From positions 124,001 to 188,000 of the forward strand of contig NZ_JACBFS010000001.1 of NCBI RefSeq assembly GCF_022138605.1: a stretch of 64,000 nucleotides of DNA. Direction: 5' to 3'. This document shows positions 9,521-18,484 of this stretch, in pieces (position 1 is the first letter of the stretch; each line of letters starts with the position of its first letter). A program made the translations under genes and the position numbers. Under the pieces are notes generated by a model, which was given only the letters and a program-made list of their open reading frames with translations, had not been told where the DNA came from and ran no database searches. Source of the stretch: Xanthobacter sp. NM-25 (GTDB lineage Bacteria; Pseudomonadota; Alphaproteobacteria; Rhizobiales; Xanthobacteraceae).

Positions 9521-9907
9521 TCCATTCTCCTGCTGCCATTTGCATCAAGGCATTGATGCATTTTACACAAACAAACTTCGCCAATGAAGCCACATCGCCA
9601 CGCCCTCTTCACCCTGGTCCTCGCGCTGAAAAGCGCCGGCAGAGGGCACCGATGGGATGTCGATCACCGAACGAAACCCTTGCACCACAAGGGATGAAAC
9701 GCGCGCGCCGTCATCTTGTTCTCTTCCCGCCCCTCGCGGTTCCCGCGACGTTTTCGCGACGGACGCCGAAAACAGCGGGCCGCACCCAAAGGCGGGCTAT
9801 CGACTTGGAATTCTTCTCTGCTACGTTGCATTGCGAGAACGACCTGGGCAATGCCCAATGGGCGGAGACCAACAGAGTCAGCGGAACACAAGAGAGGACG
9901 GGACGCT
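9521..9907. promoter_or_regulatory. Intergenic region between GlsB-family gene and ccr
   Basis: 387 bases with no supported gene between two divergent genes. Besides the repeat at 9541-9560 it contains a near-palindrome GGGCAATGCCC at 9846-9856, 52 bases before the ccr start. That is a reasonable place for an operator of a C2-metabolism regulator, but no factor can be named from the sequence. Confidence 0.4.
9541..9560. promoter_or_regulatory. Perfect inverted repeat upstream of the GlsB-family gene
   Basis: TGCATCAA, four bases, TTGATGCA: a perfect 8+8 repeat 20 bases before the start codon. A TAAAAT hexamer (minus strand, 9559-9564) overlaps its outer edge, so it could be an operator over a promoter or a 5'-leader hairpin. 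No cognate regulator is adjacent. Confidence 0.45.
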
Positions 9908-11182
9908 ATGGGCCAGACGGCAGCTGCGGACGGTGCTGCGGTGAAGGATCTGTACGAGCTGGGTGAGATCCCCCCGCTCGGCCATGTGCCGGCGAAGATG
10001 TACGCCTGGGCCATCCGGCGGGATCGCCATGGGCCGCCAGAACAGTCCTTCCAGCTGGAGGTGGTGCCCACCTGGCAGCTCGGCGAGAACGACGTGCTGG
10101 TGTTCGTGATGGCCGCCGGCGTCAACTACAACGGCATCTGGGCGGGCCTTGGCGAACCCATCTCCGTGTTCGACGTGCACAAGGAGCCCTACCACATCGC
10201 CGGTTCCGATGCCTCGGGCATCGTCTGGGCGGTGGGCTCCAAGGTGAAGCGCTGGAAGGTGGGCGACGAAGTGGTCGTGCACTGTAACCAGGACGATGGC
10301 GACGACGAGGAGTGCAACGGCGGCGACCCGATGTTCTCCCCCTCGCAGCGCATCTGGGGCTATGAGACGCCGGACGGCTCCTTCGCCCAGTTCTGCCGGG
10401 TGCAGGCGCGCCAGCTCATGCGCCGCCCCAAGCACCTCACCTGGGAAGAGAGCGCCTGCTACACCCTCACCCTCGCCACCGCCTATCGCATGCTGTTCGG
10501 CCACCCGCCGCACACCGTGAAGCCCGGTGACTATGTGCTGGTGTGGGGCGCCTCGGGCGGCCTCGGCGTGTTCGGCGTCCAGCTCGCCGCCGCCTCCGGT
10601 GCCCATGTCATCGGCGTCATTTCCGATGAATCCAAGCGGGACTACGTGCTCGGCCTCGGCGCCAAGGGCGTGATCAACCGCAAGGAGTTCAAGTGCTGGG
10701 GCCAGCTGCCCAAGGTGAACTCGCCGGAATATAACGACTGGCTGAAGGAAGCCCGCAAGTTCGGCAAGGCCATCTGGGACATCACCGGCAAGCGCGACGT
10801 GGACATCGTGTTCGAGCACCCGGGGGAGACCACCTTCCCGGTCTCCACCCTGGTGGGCAAGCGCGGCGGCATGATCGTGTTCTGCGCCGGCACCACCGGC
10901 TTCAACATCACCTTCGACGCGCGCTATGTGTGGATGCGCCAGAAGCGCATCCAGGGCTCGCACTTCGCCCATCTCAAGCAGGCCTCCGCCGCCAATGAGT
11001 TCATCTGCGACCGGCGGGTCGATCCCTGCATGTCGGAAGTGTTCCCCTGGGATCGCATTCCCGAGGCGCACACCAAGATGTGGCAGAACAAGCATGCGCC
11101 GGGCAACATGGCCGTGCTGGTGAACTCGCCGCGGGTGGGCCTGCGCACTTTCGACGACGTCTTGGAAGCCTGCGGCAGCTGA
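9908..11182 (+). CDS. ccr: Crotonyl-CoA carboxylase/reductase
   Basis: 424 residues from ATG (MGQTAAADGAAVKDLYELGE) preceded by GAGAGGACGGGA. A zinc-independent medium-chain dehydrogenase fold: N-terminal GroES-like part (EVVPTWQLGENDVLVFVMAAGVNYNG) and a nucleotide-binding core VWGASGGLGVFGVQLAAASGA. The fragments HCNQDDGDDEECNGGDPM and HPPHTVKPGDYVLVWGA are characteristic of Ccr. It reductively carboxylates crotonyl-CoA with NADPH and CO2 to ethylmalonyl-CoA, the key step of the ethylmalonyl-CoA pathway for acetyl-CoA assimilation. It ends at a strong terminator and pairs functionally with the divergent mutase. Confidence 0.97.
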   Translation: MGQTAAADGAAVKDLYELGEIPPLGHVPAKMYAWAIRRDRHGPPEQSFQLEVVPTWQLGENDVLVFVMAAGVNYNGIWAGLGEPISVFDVHKEPYHIAGSDASGIVWAVGSKVKRWKVGDEVVVHCNQDDGDDEECNGGDPMFSPSQRIWGYETPDGSFAQFCRVQARQLMRRPKHLTWEESACYTLTLATAYRMLFGHPPHTVKPGDYVLVWGASGGLGVFGVQLAAASGAHVIGVISDESKRDYVLGLGAKGVINRKEFKCWGQLPKVNSPEYNDWLKEARKFGKAIWDITGKRDVDIVFEHPGETTFPVSTLVGKRGGMIVFCAGTTGFNITFDARYVWMRQKRIQGSHFAHLKQASAANEFICDRRVDPCMSEVFPWDRIPEAHTKMWQNKHAPGNMAVLVNSPRVGLRTFDDVLEACGS

Positions 11183-11206
11183 GCCTTCCCCCAACGCACT
11201 TCAATC

Positions 11207-11241
11207 AAGACTGCCGCGCCTGGAGCGCGGCAGTCTTTTTT
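11207..11241 (+). terminator. Intrinsic terminator of ccr
   Basis: AGACTGCCGCGC / GCGCGGCAGTCT perfect 12-base stem with a five-base loop, followed by a run of six T residues, 25 bases after the ccr stop codon. Confidence 0.92.
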
Positions 11242-11620
11242 GTCCGGCCGCCGGCGTCCATGCCCGCCACCCGGTCATCACCACCGCTGATGAATTGTGT
11301 GTAAGAAACAATTTCACAGCAAGACCCGCAGCCGCTAAAGCAGAGGGGCATGGGGCATTCAGCCCTGCTCCGGGCCGGATCGGCACGGACCCCATTTGCG
11401 CCAATTCCATCGGCTGCACCGTGCCCTTGCGAAGGGCATGCGGGTCCGTGTCCCGGCACTCAACCGGCGCCGCACCTTCCGCTTTGGTCGCTCGACGCTC
11501 GCGCGCCGCGCACCCCTCGCGCGCATGGCCCTGCCCCAGCCTGTGCAGGACAGGCGCGAACATCTCGCGACATTGATCCGCGGCCCAGGCCACGGACCAA
11601 GGCCATGCCCAGGAGGACTC
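11242..11620. other. Intergenic gap, no gene recognised
   Basis: About 380 bases between the ccr terminator and the EamA gene. Open frames cross it on both strands but none has a recognisable protein or a good start. It presumably carries the promoter of the exporter gene; no clear hexamers were identified. Confidence 0.4.
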
Positions 11621-12580
11621 ATGCTGGCCCGGCCGCCCCGATCGTTCCTTGCCCGGGTGACTGATGCACCCTATCTGCTGCTGGCGCTCGCCGCGCTGCT
11701 ATGGGCCGGCAACATCGTGCTCGGGCGTTATGTGGCCGGGCACATTCCTCCGATAACGCTCTCCACCGTGCGCTGGATCGGCGCCACCCTCATCATCTTC
11801 CCCTTCGCGCTGCCGCAGATCCGGCGCGACCTGCCGCTGATCCGGCGCAGCCTGCCGGCGCTGACCCTGCTGGCGGGCACCGGCATCTCCACCTACAACG
11901 CCATGAGCTATTACGGCCTGCAATACACGCAGGCGGTCAATGGCCTGCTCATGCAGTCCACCGCCCCGCTGCTGGTGGGGGTGTGGAGCTTCGTGCTCTA
12001 CCGCGACCGCCTCTCCATGGGCCAGGTGGCGGGCATCCTCATCTCCCTGTGCGGCGTGGTTCTCATCATCAGCCGCGGCGATATGGACACGCTGCTGCAC
12101 TTCACGCCCAACATGGGCGACATCTGGATCATCGTCGCGCTGTTCGTCTACGCCTTCTACACCACCATGCTGCGCAACCGGCCGCAGCTGGGCCCGCTGT
12201 CGTTCCTCACCGTCATCATGGGCATCGGCTCCGTCCTGCTGATCCCCGCCACCCTCATCGAGCTCTCCCTCGGCAAGACGCTGGTGTTCAACCGCGAGAC
12301 TCTGTCGGTGCTCGCCTATGTGATGATCGGCCCGTCCATTATCGCTTATCTCGCGTTCAACCGCGGCGTCGAACTGGTGGGCGCCAACCGCGCCGCCCCC
12401 TTCCTGCATCTGATGCCGGTGTTCGGCACCGCGCTGGCCATTCTGTTCCTGGGCGAGCAGGTGGCGTGGTTCCATTTCGGCGGCTACGCGCTGGTGATCG
12501 GCGGCATCACCCTCGCCACCCTTTCCGCCCGCAGCGGTCGCAAGAGCCCACCCACCGCAGACGAAAACGGCCCGCACTGA
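11621..12580 (+). CDS. EamA/DMT-family transporter
   Basis: 319 residues from an ATG with an AGGAGG site four bases upstream; the open frame extends 225 bases further but has no such signal. Ten hydrophobic segments in two homologous EamA halves, starting LLLALAALLWAGNIVLGRYVAGHIPP, the standard first-helix motif of drug/metabolite transporters; the second half contains LSVLAYVMIGPSIIAYLAFNRGVELVGANRAAPF. Probably exports a small metabolite or amino acid. Monocistronic, convergent with serA. Confidence 0.9.
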   Translation: MLARPPRSFLARVTDAPYLLLALAALLWAGNIVLGRYVAGHIPPITLSTVRWIGATLIIFPFALPQIRRDLPLIRRSLPALTLLAGTGISTYNAMSYYGLQYTQAVNGLLMQSTAPLLVGVWSFVLYRDRLSMGQVAGILISLCGVVLIISRGDMDTLLHFTPNMGDIWIIVALFVYAFYTTMLRNRPQLGPLSFLTVIMGIGSVLLIPATLIELSLGKTLVFNRETLSVLAYVMIGPSIIAYLAFNRGVELVGANRAAPFLHLMPVFGTALAILFLGEQVAWFHFGGYALVIGGITLATLSARSGRKSPPTADENGPH

Positions 12581-12590
12581 GGCGGGCCGT
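12567..12590 (-). terminator. Terminator between the EamA gene and serA
   Basis: ACGGCCCGC / GCGGGCCGT nine-base stem with a six-base loop. Read on the minus strand it is followed by TTTT, so it serves serA; on the plus strand it overlaps the stop of the EamA gene and lacks a T-tract. Confidence 0.7.
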
Positions 12591-12622
12591 CCTGGATGGG
12601 GTGCGCGCTGAAGGCGCGCGCT

Positions 12623-14209
12623 TCAGAAGGTGAGCGCGCGCACCTGCACCACATGGGGCAGTTGCTGCAATTGCGGCAGCAATGCCGTCGGCACCGGCCC
12701 ATCCACCGCCACCAGCGCGATGGCGTCGCCGCCCTCGCGGTCGCGGCCGAGGGCGAATGTGGCGATGTTCAGGCCCGCCGCCCCCAGCGCTCCGGCGAAA
12801 CTGCCGATGAAGCCGGGCCGGTCGGAATTGGTCACATAGAGCATGGAGGGAGCGAATTCCGCTTCCATCTTGATGCCCTTGATGTCGACGATGCGCGGAT
12901 GCCCGTCAGAAAAGACGGTGCCGGAAACGCCGCGTTCGTGGCGCTCGCTTGCCACCGCCAACGTGACCAGGCTTTCGTAATCGCCGCTGGCCGCCCGGGT
13001 GGTCTCCTCGATGACGATGCCCCGCTCCTTGGCCACCGCCAGCGCCGACACCGCATTCACCTCCGCCAGCACCGGCCGCAGCAGGCCGGCGACGGCGGCC
13101 GCGGTGAGCGCCTTCACCTTCTGCTCAGCGACCGCACCTTCATAGGTGATGCGCACGGTCTTGATGTCGGTATCGGTGAGCTGGCCGGCGAATGAGCCGA
13201 GCTTTTCCGCCAGGGCGATGAAGGGCTTGAGCTTGGGCGCCTCATCGGCGGTGATGGCCGGAAAGTTCACCGCGTTGGAGATGGCGCCGGTGTTGAGATA
13301 ATCGCTCATCTGCTCGGCCACCTGGAGCGCCACATTCTCCTGCGCCTCGGTGGTGGCGGCGCCGAGGTGCGGCGTGCACACCACATTGTCGCGACCGAAC
13401 AGCGGGCTTTCCAGCGCCGGCTCCTCCACGAACACATCGAGCGCCGCCCCCGCCACATGGCCGCTGTCGAGGGCGGCAGCGAGCGCCGCCTCATCAATGA
13501 GCCCACCACGGGCGCAATTGATGATGCGCACCCCCGGCCGGGTCCTGGCGAGGGCCTCGGCGGAGAGGATGTTGCGGGTCTTCTCCGTCAAAGGCGTGTG
13601 CAGGGTGATGAAATCGGCGCGGGCGAGCAACTCGTCCAGTTCCACCTTCTCCACCCCGAGGTCGAGGGCTCGTTCCACCGACAGGAACGGATCGAAGGCG
13701 ATGGGCTTCATCTTCAGCCCCAACGCGCGATCGGCGACGATGGAGCCGATGTTGCCGCAGCCGACAATGCCTAGCGTCTTGCCGGTCAGCTCCACCCCCA
13801 TGAAGCGGTTCTTTTCCCACTTTCCGGCCTGGGTGGAGGCATCCGCCGCCGGGATCTGGCGGGCGAGGGCGAACATCAGCGCCAGCGCGTGCTCGGCGGT
13901 GGTGATGGAATTGCCGAACGGCGTATTCATCACGATCACGCCTTTGGCGGTGGCCGCCGGCAGATCCACATTGTCGATGCCGATGCCGGCCCGGCCGATC
14001 ACCTTCAGGCGCTGCGCCCTCGCGAGGATTTTCGGGGTGACCCGGGTGCCGGAGCGGATGGCAAGACCATCGTATTCCCCGATGATCTCGGCGAGCTTGT
14101 CTTTGTCCTTGCCGATCTCTGGCAGGTAATCGACGTCGATGCCGCGTGCCTTGAAGATCTCGATGGCGGCGGGCGACAGTTTATCGGAAATGAGAACACG
14201 GGGTGCCAT
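12623..14209 (-). CDS. serA: D-3-phosphoglycerate dehydrogenase
   Basis: 528 residues from ATG (MAPRVLISDKLSPAAIEIF), the long three-domain form. Substrate/NAD domains: Rossmann motif GKTLGIVGCGNIGSIVADRALG (about 145), then RPGVRIINCARGGLIDE and TPHLGAATTEAQENVALQVAEQ with the catalytic His. An intervening ASB domain is followed by a C-terminal ACT domain (LYVTNSDRPGFIGSFAGALG) that senses serine in this family. First step of serine synthesis from 3-phosphoglycerate. serC lies 210 bases upstream on the same strand, so the two probably form an operon. Confidence 0.97.
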   Translation of the reverse strand: MAPRVLISDKLSPAAIEIFKARGIDVDYLPEIGKDKDKLAEIIGEYDGLAIRSGTRVTPKILARAQRLKVIGRAGIGIDNVDLPAATAKGVIVMNTPFGNSITTAEHALALMFALARQIPAADASTQAGKWEKNRFMGVELTGKTLGIVGCGNIGSIVADRALGLKMKPIAFDPFLSVERALDLGVEKVELDELLARADFITLHTPLTEKTRNILSAEALARTRPGVRIINCARGGLIDEAALAAALDSGHVAGAALDVFVEEPALESPLFGRDNVVCTPHLGAATTEAQENVALQVAEQMSDYLNTGAISNAVNFPAITADEAPKLKPFIALAEKLGSFAGQLTDTDIKTVRITYEGAVAEQKVKALTAAAVAGLLRPVLAEVNAVSALAVAKERGIVIEETTRAASGDYESLVTLAVASERHERGVSGTVFSDGHPRIVDIKGIKMEAEFAPSMLYVTNSDRPGFIGSFAGALGAAGLNIATFALGRDREGGDAIALVAVDGPVPTALLPQLQQLPHVVQVRALTF

Positions 14210-14419
14210 GGACGGACTCCGGAAATTGCGCGGGGATATGCCGGTCCGCCCGCGCCGGCGCCGCAGGCCATGGCAGGTCCCGGCCGCTCGCAAGGAGCGG
14301 CCGTTCCCGCCTCAGGCACGGGGCCGAGCGGCGTGGCGCAGGTGCCCGGTGATCCGGACACGACCAGCATGGGACAGGAGAGGCGGCGCAGGGCCGCCTG
14401 CCCGGCAATGGGCCGGGGC

Positions 14420-15595
14420 TCACGCCGCCTGGGGCAGCGCAGCCTTGGCCTCGTTGAAGGCCCAGTCCAGCCAATGGGTCAGCGCTTCCACATCGGAACG
14501 CTCGACCGTGGCCCCGCACCAGATGCGCAGCCCGGGAGGGGCGTCGCGATAGGAGCCGATGTCATAGGCGATGCCGCCCTTGTCGAGACCCGAGGAGATG
14601 GCCTTGGCGAACGCCGCCTGGGCTTCCGCCGGCAGCGCCGTCACGTCGGGATCCACCACCTTGAGGCACACCGAGGTGTTGGAGCGCGTCACCGGATCGA
14701 TGGCCAGGAAATCCACCCACGGGGTCACCGCAACCCATTGGGCAATGGCCTCGAAATTGCGGTTGGAGCGCTCCTGGATGGCGGGAAGGCCACCGATGTT
14801 GCGGGCCCATTTCAGGGCGTCGATATAGTCTTCCACGCACAGCATGGACGGCGTGTTGATGGTCTCGCCCACGAAGATGCCTTCGATGAGCTTGCCGCCC
14901 TTGGTGAGGCGGAAAATCTTCGGCAGCGGCCAGGCCGGCGTGTAGCTCTCGAGCCGCGCCACGGCGCGGGGCGAGAGGATGATCATGCCGTGGCCGCCTT
15001 CACCGCCCAGCACCTTCTGCCAGGAATAGGTGACCACATCGAGCTTGGCGAAGTCGAGCTTCTGGGCGAACGCAGCGGACGTGGCATCGCAGAAGGTGAG
15101 CCCTTCGCGATCGGCGGGGATCCATTCCCCGTCCGGCACCATCACGCCGGAGGTGGTGCCGTTCCACGTGAACACCACGTCGTGGCTGAAGTCCACCTGC
15201 GACAGGTCCGGCAGCGCGCCGTAATCGGCTTTGAGCACCCGCGCATTGTCGAGCTTGAGCTGCTTCACCACATCGGTGACCCAGCCTTCGCCGAAGCTCT
15301 CCCAGGCCAGCATGTCCACCGGGCGGGCGCCCAGCATGGACCACAGCGCCATCTCCACCGCGCCGGTGTCGGATGCCGGCACGATGCCGATGCGGTAGTC
15401 CGCCGGCACGTCCAGCACGTCGCGGGTGAGGTCGATGGCTTCCTTGAGCTTGACCTTGCCCACCTTGGCGCGGTGCGACCGGCCGAGGGGCGCGTCAGCA
15501 AGCGCTTCGAGCGTCCAGCCGGGACGCTTGGCGCAGGGGCCCGAGGAAAAGTTGGGGTTTTCCGGCCGCGTGACCGGAGCGGGGTTCGCCGTCAT
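14420..15595 (-). CDS. serC: Phosphoserine aminotransferase
   Basis: 391 residues from the ATG reading MTANPAPVTRPENPNFSSGP, placed 8 bases after AAGGA; an ATG three codons upstream is possible. PLP class V aminotransferase with the lysine region TYSWQKVLGGEGGHGMI and the substrate motif NTPSMLCVEDYIDALKW. Of the alphaproteobacterial SerC type (FSSGPCAKRPGW at the N-terminus). It makes phosphoserine from 3-phosphohydroxypyruvate and glutamate. Located just upstream of serA on the same strand. Confidence 0.96.
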   Translation of the reverse strand: MTANPAPVTRPENPNFSSGPCAKRPGWTLEALADAPLGRSHRAKVGKVKLKEAIDLTRDVLDVPADYRIGIVPASDTGAVEMALWSMLGARPVDMLAWESFGEGWVTDVVKQLKLDNARVLKADYGALPDLSQVDFSHDVVFTWNGTTSGVMVPDGEWIPADREGLTFCDATSAAFAQKLDFAKLDVVTYSWQKVLGGEGGHGMIILSPRAVARLESYTPAWPLPKIFRLTKGGKLIEGIFVGETINTPSMLCVEDYIDALKWARNIGGLPAIQERSNRNFEAIAQWVAVTPWVDFLAIDPVTRSNTSVCLKVVDPDVTALPAEAQAAFAKAISSGLDKGGIAYDIGSYRDAPPGLRIWCGATVERSDVEALTHWLDWAFNEAKAALPQAA

Positions 15596-15739
15596 GTGAT
15601 CCATCCTTACAGATGGGCGCCTCCCGTTGGGGGGAGGTGTCCCGCGGACGGCGATACGCCCGCGCACCGGAGCGCGTCAAGGGGCTGTCTCAGCGGCAGG
15701 CCTCAGGACGGCCCGCGGCACGCCGCGGCTGCGCGGCGG

Positions 15740-16306
15740 TCAATCGTCCTCGGCGGACTTGCGCCGCGCGCCCTTGCGCCCTTTGAAGTCGATCCTGAGC
15801 TCAGCGCGGCTGTATTTGTTGTTGCCCTCCACCAGCTGGGTGAGCATGGCCAGGAAGGCGGGGCGGAATTCCGGCGCCAGCGGCTCCAGCAGACGCTGCT
15901 GTGCGCGCGTCATGCTGGCGTACATCTGCTCCACCAGCTCGCGCCCCTCATCGGTGAGATAGGCGTTCATGGATCGGCGATCGGTCTCCGAGCGCTCGCG
16001 GCGCACCAGCCCGCGTTCCGCCAGGCGCTCCAGCACATCGGCCACGTTGGTGCGATCGATGCCGATCTCCACCCCAAGGGAGCGCTGGTCTGATCCGGAA
16101 TGCTGCAGCAGGGTGCTCATCAGCCCGTATTGCACCGGGGTGATGTTGAACGCCTTGCACTCTTCCAGGAACAGCGCCGAGTGGATCTGGTGCAGTCGCC
16201 GCACCAGAAAGCCGGGCCGCCCCCAGAGGGGAACCCGCGCCTCCGCCTCGGCCGCCGCGATCTCCGCGGCATCATCACTCCCGGAGCCAGGTTCGATCGC
16301 CTTCAA
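15740..16306 (-). CDS. MarR-family transcriptional regulator
   Basis: 188 residues if started at a TTG preceded by AAGGAAGG; the open frame continues upstream but without homology or signals. Winged-helix core: NITPVQYGLMSTLLQHSGSDQRSLGVEIGIDRTNVADVLERLAERGLVRRERSETDRRSMNAYLTDEG in order as helix, recognition helix and wing, with the MarR wing pattern R-x-x-x-D-R-R. C-terminus is basic (DFKGRKGARRKSAEDD). It is divergent from the ABC importer. A GTATAC operator candidate lies between them and related sites occur elsewhere in the catabolic block, so it is the likely local regulator. MarR proteins in aromatic clusters usually respond to an aromatic acid or its CoA thioester. Confidence 0.85.
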   Translation of the reverse strand: MKAIEPGSGSDDAAEIAAAEAEARVPLWGRPGFLVRRLHQIHSALFLEECKAFNITPVQYGLMSTLLQHSGSDQRSLGVEIGIDRTNVADVLERLAERGLVRRERSETDRRSMNAYLTDEGRELVEQMYASMTRAQQRLLEPLAPEFRPAFLAMLTQLVEGNNKYSRAELRIDFKGRKGARRKSAEDD

Positions 16307-16479
16307 CGCTGTGCCTTCCTTATGCTCCGTCCGCGCGTGGCGGGCCCGCCGGCCGCATCCCACGCGACTGCCGGGCGGCAGCATAGCCCAAACCGGGTGG
16401 CCGCCGCGCTCTCGTTTCGCACCGCCTGGCTCCATCCCGGCGGAGAGCACGGGAAACGGGCCGAGAGAGGCACGATTCA

Positions 16480-16493
16480 TGCAGTATACCGCA
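16480..16493. promoter_or_regulatory. Candidate MarR operator, site A
   Basis: TGCAGTATACCGCA, a 14-base near-palindrome around GTATAC, between the divergent marR and ABC importer genes. On the minus strand it contains TATACT, a good -10 hexamer for marR, with only a poor -35. The core on that strand, GTATACTG, recurs at 24.2 kb and, as GTACACTG, twice near 33.8 kb. Confidence 0.5.
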
Positions 16494-16566
16494 CGATCCG
16501 CCTTCGGAAAGAAGTGGCGGCATTCAGCCTCACAGAAGTCTCTCTTTAAAACTGGAGATAAACGAG

Positions 16567-17586
16567 ATGCGCGAAAAGTCTGCCCTTGCGCTCCTTGCCT
16601 TCGCAATAAGCTGTATGCTGACTATATTTCCGGCATCCGCCGCGGATTTGATCCGCCTTCGGCTGGATTGGACGCCGTGGGGCAATCAGGCGCCCTTCCA
16701 TCTTGCCGCCCAGAAAGGCCTATTCGCCGCCAACGGCCTCGATGTGGAGATCGTGGACGGCAACGGCTCGGTGGCCACCGTGCAGATCGTCGGCAATGGT
16801 GAATATGACGTCGGCCACGCCTCTCTCGCCCCCATGGCCATCGCCCGCGCCAAGGGCCTGCCGGTGAAGGCCATCGCCGGCTTCGTGCGGCAGAATGACA
16901 TCGGCCTCCTGGTGCCGAAGGACAGCGGCATCACCAAGCCCGCCGATCTCAAGGGCAAGAAGCTGGCGTTCACCGCCGGCTCGCTGGAAGCCCCCTTCCT
17001 CGACCGCTTCCTGGCCGCCGGCGGTCTCACCCGCGCCGACGTGGACCTGGTGGCGGTGGACGCCGCCGCCAAGGCCGGCACCTATATGATGGGCCGTGCC
17101 GATGGCGCCTTCTCCTCCATCCCCTTCCTGCTGGCGGTGGTGAACACGCAGCGCCCCTCCACCGCCATCCGGTTTGCCGATTACGGGCTGGAATTCCCCT
17201 CCTTCGGCCTGTTCGCCACCGAGAAGACCATCGCCGAGAAGGGCGATGCTCTGCGCCGCTTCGCCAGCGTGGTGGCCGGCACCTGGACCTATATCTTCAA
17301 TGGCCATGAAGATGAGGCCATCGCGGCGATCATCGCCGCCCGCCCGCAGGCCAAGCTCAACCCCGCTGCGCTGCGCCTGCAGATCGACACGCTGAAGACC
17401 TTCGTGAGCACCCCGGCCACCGAGGGCAAGCCCATGGGCGTGATGGCGGAGAGCGATTGGGCGCAGGCGCTGAAGGTGCTGGCCGAAGGCGGCCTGGTGC
17501 CCGCCGGCCAGTCCGCCCCCGCCTATTTCACCAACGCCTTCATCGACCCCGCCCTGGTGGCCAAGGTCGCGGCTGGCGGCCAATGA
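16567..17586 (+). CDS. ABC transporter substrate-binding protein (SsuA/NMT1-like)
   Basis: 339 residues. Signal peptide of about 25 residues (LALLAFAISCMLTIFPASA-A) directs it to the periplasm. The mature protein opens IRLRLDWTPWGNQAPFHLAAQKGLFAANGLDVEI, the NMT1/THI5-like fold used by nitrate, sulfonate, taurine and pyrimidine-precursor importers. The next gene overlaps its stop codon (ATGA). Substrate not determinable from sequence; the neighbourhood suggests an aromatic or amide compound. Preceded by GGAGA five bases before the ATG. Confidence 0.9.
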   Translation: MREKSALALLAFAISCMLTIFPASAADLIRLRLDWTPWGNQAPFHLAAQKGLFAANGLDVEIVDGNGSVATVQIVGNGEYDVGHASLAPMAIARAKGLPVKAIAGFVRQNDIGLLVPKDSGITKPADLKGKKLAFTAGSLEAPFLDRFLAAGGLTRADVDLVAVDAAAKAGTYMMGRADGAFSSIPFLLAVVNTQRPSTAIRFADYGLEFPSFGLFATEKTIAEKGDALRRFASVVAGTWTYIFNGHEDEAIAAIIAARPQAKLNPAALRLQIDTLKTFVSTPATEGKPMGVMAESDWAQALKVLAEGGLVPAGQSAPAYFTNAFIDPALVAKVAAGGQ

Positions 17587-18386
17587 GGCCGGCTGTGACC
17601 GCCGGCACGCCCGTGGCCGAACCCATCATCGTCGCGGCGGATGTGAGCAAGAGGTTCGGGGGCGCCAATGGCGTCCTCGCCCTCGACCGCATCGGCCTCA
17701 AGATCGGCGCGGGGGAATTCGTCAGCCTGCTGGGGCCCTCCGGCTGCGGCAAGAGCACCTTTCTGCGCTGCCTCGCCGGCCTCGAAACGCCCAGCACCGG
17801 CCGCCTGGAGTTCGAGGGCGAGGCCATCGCCGGCCCGCCCGCAGGGCTCGGCATCGCCTTCCAGCGCGATGCCCTTCTGGAATGGCGCACCATTCTGGAG
17901 AACGTGCTGCTGCCGGCGGATTTCGCCGGCCTGCGCAAGACCGACTTCAAGCCGAAAGCGCAGGAGCTGCTGCGCATGGTGGGGCTGGCGGATTTTGCCC
18001 AGGCCTACCCGAGCGCCCTTTCGGGCGGCATGCGCCAGCGGGCGGCCATCTGCCGCTCGCTGCTGCTCGACCCCGATCTCCTGCTCATGGACGAGCCCTT
18101 CGGCGCCCTCGATGCCCTCACCCGCGACCAGCTCAATGTGGATCTGCACCACATCTGGCAGGCCCGGCGCATGACCACCGTGTTCGTCACCCATTCCATT
18201 TCGGAGGCGGTGTTTCTCTCCACCCGCATCGTGGTGTTCTCTCCCCGCCCCGGCCGCATCGTCGAGGACGTGGTGCTGGATTTGCCGGCAGAACGGCGGC
18301 TCGCGGTGAAGGAGACACCGGAATTCCTCAGCTACACCCGGCATTTCCGGCACCTGTTCGAGACCATGGGCCTGATCCATGACTGA
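17583..18386 (+). CDS. ABC transporter ATP-binding protein (SsuB/TauB type)
   Basis: 267 residues, start ATG overlapping the previous stop by four bases (ATGA). Walker A GPSGCGKST (about residue 52), signature LSGGMRQRAAICRSL, Walker B LLLMDEPFGALDALTR and the switch His (VTHSISEAVFLSTR). The pattern is that of NitT/TauT-family ATPases. It energises the importer encoded on either side. Confidence 0.95.
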   Translation: MRPAVTAGTPVAEPIIVAADVSKRFGGANGVLALDRIGLKIGAGEFVSLLGPSGCGKSTFLRCLAGLETPSTGRLEFEGEAIAGPPAGLGIAFQRDALLEWRTILENVLLPADFAGLRKTDFKPKAQELLRMVGLADFAQAYPSALSGGMRQRAAICRSLLLDPDLLLMDEPFGALDALTRDQLNVDLHHIWQARRMTTVFVTHSISEAVFLSTRIVVFSPRPGRIVEDVVLDLPAERRLAVKETPEFLSYTRHFRHLFETMGLIHD

Positions 18387-18484
18387 GCAGCCACACGCGA
18401 AGACGGGCCCGTGATTTCAATCGCTAACGGCATGGGCCGCGTTCTTTTTCGCGACGCATGCGTCTGCCTGGCAGAGGAGCTGTG

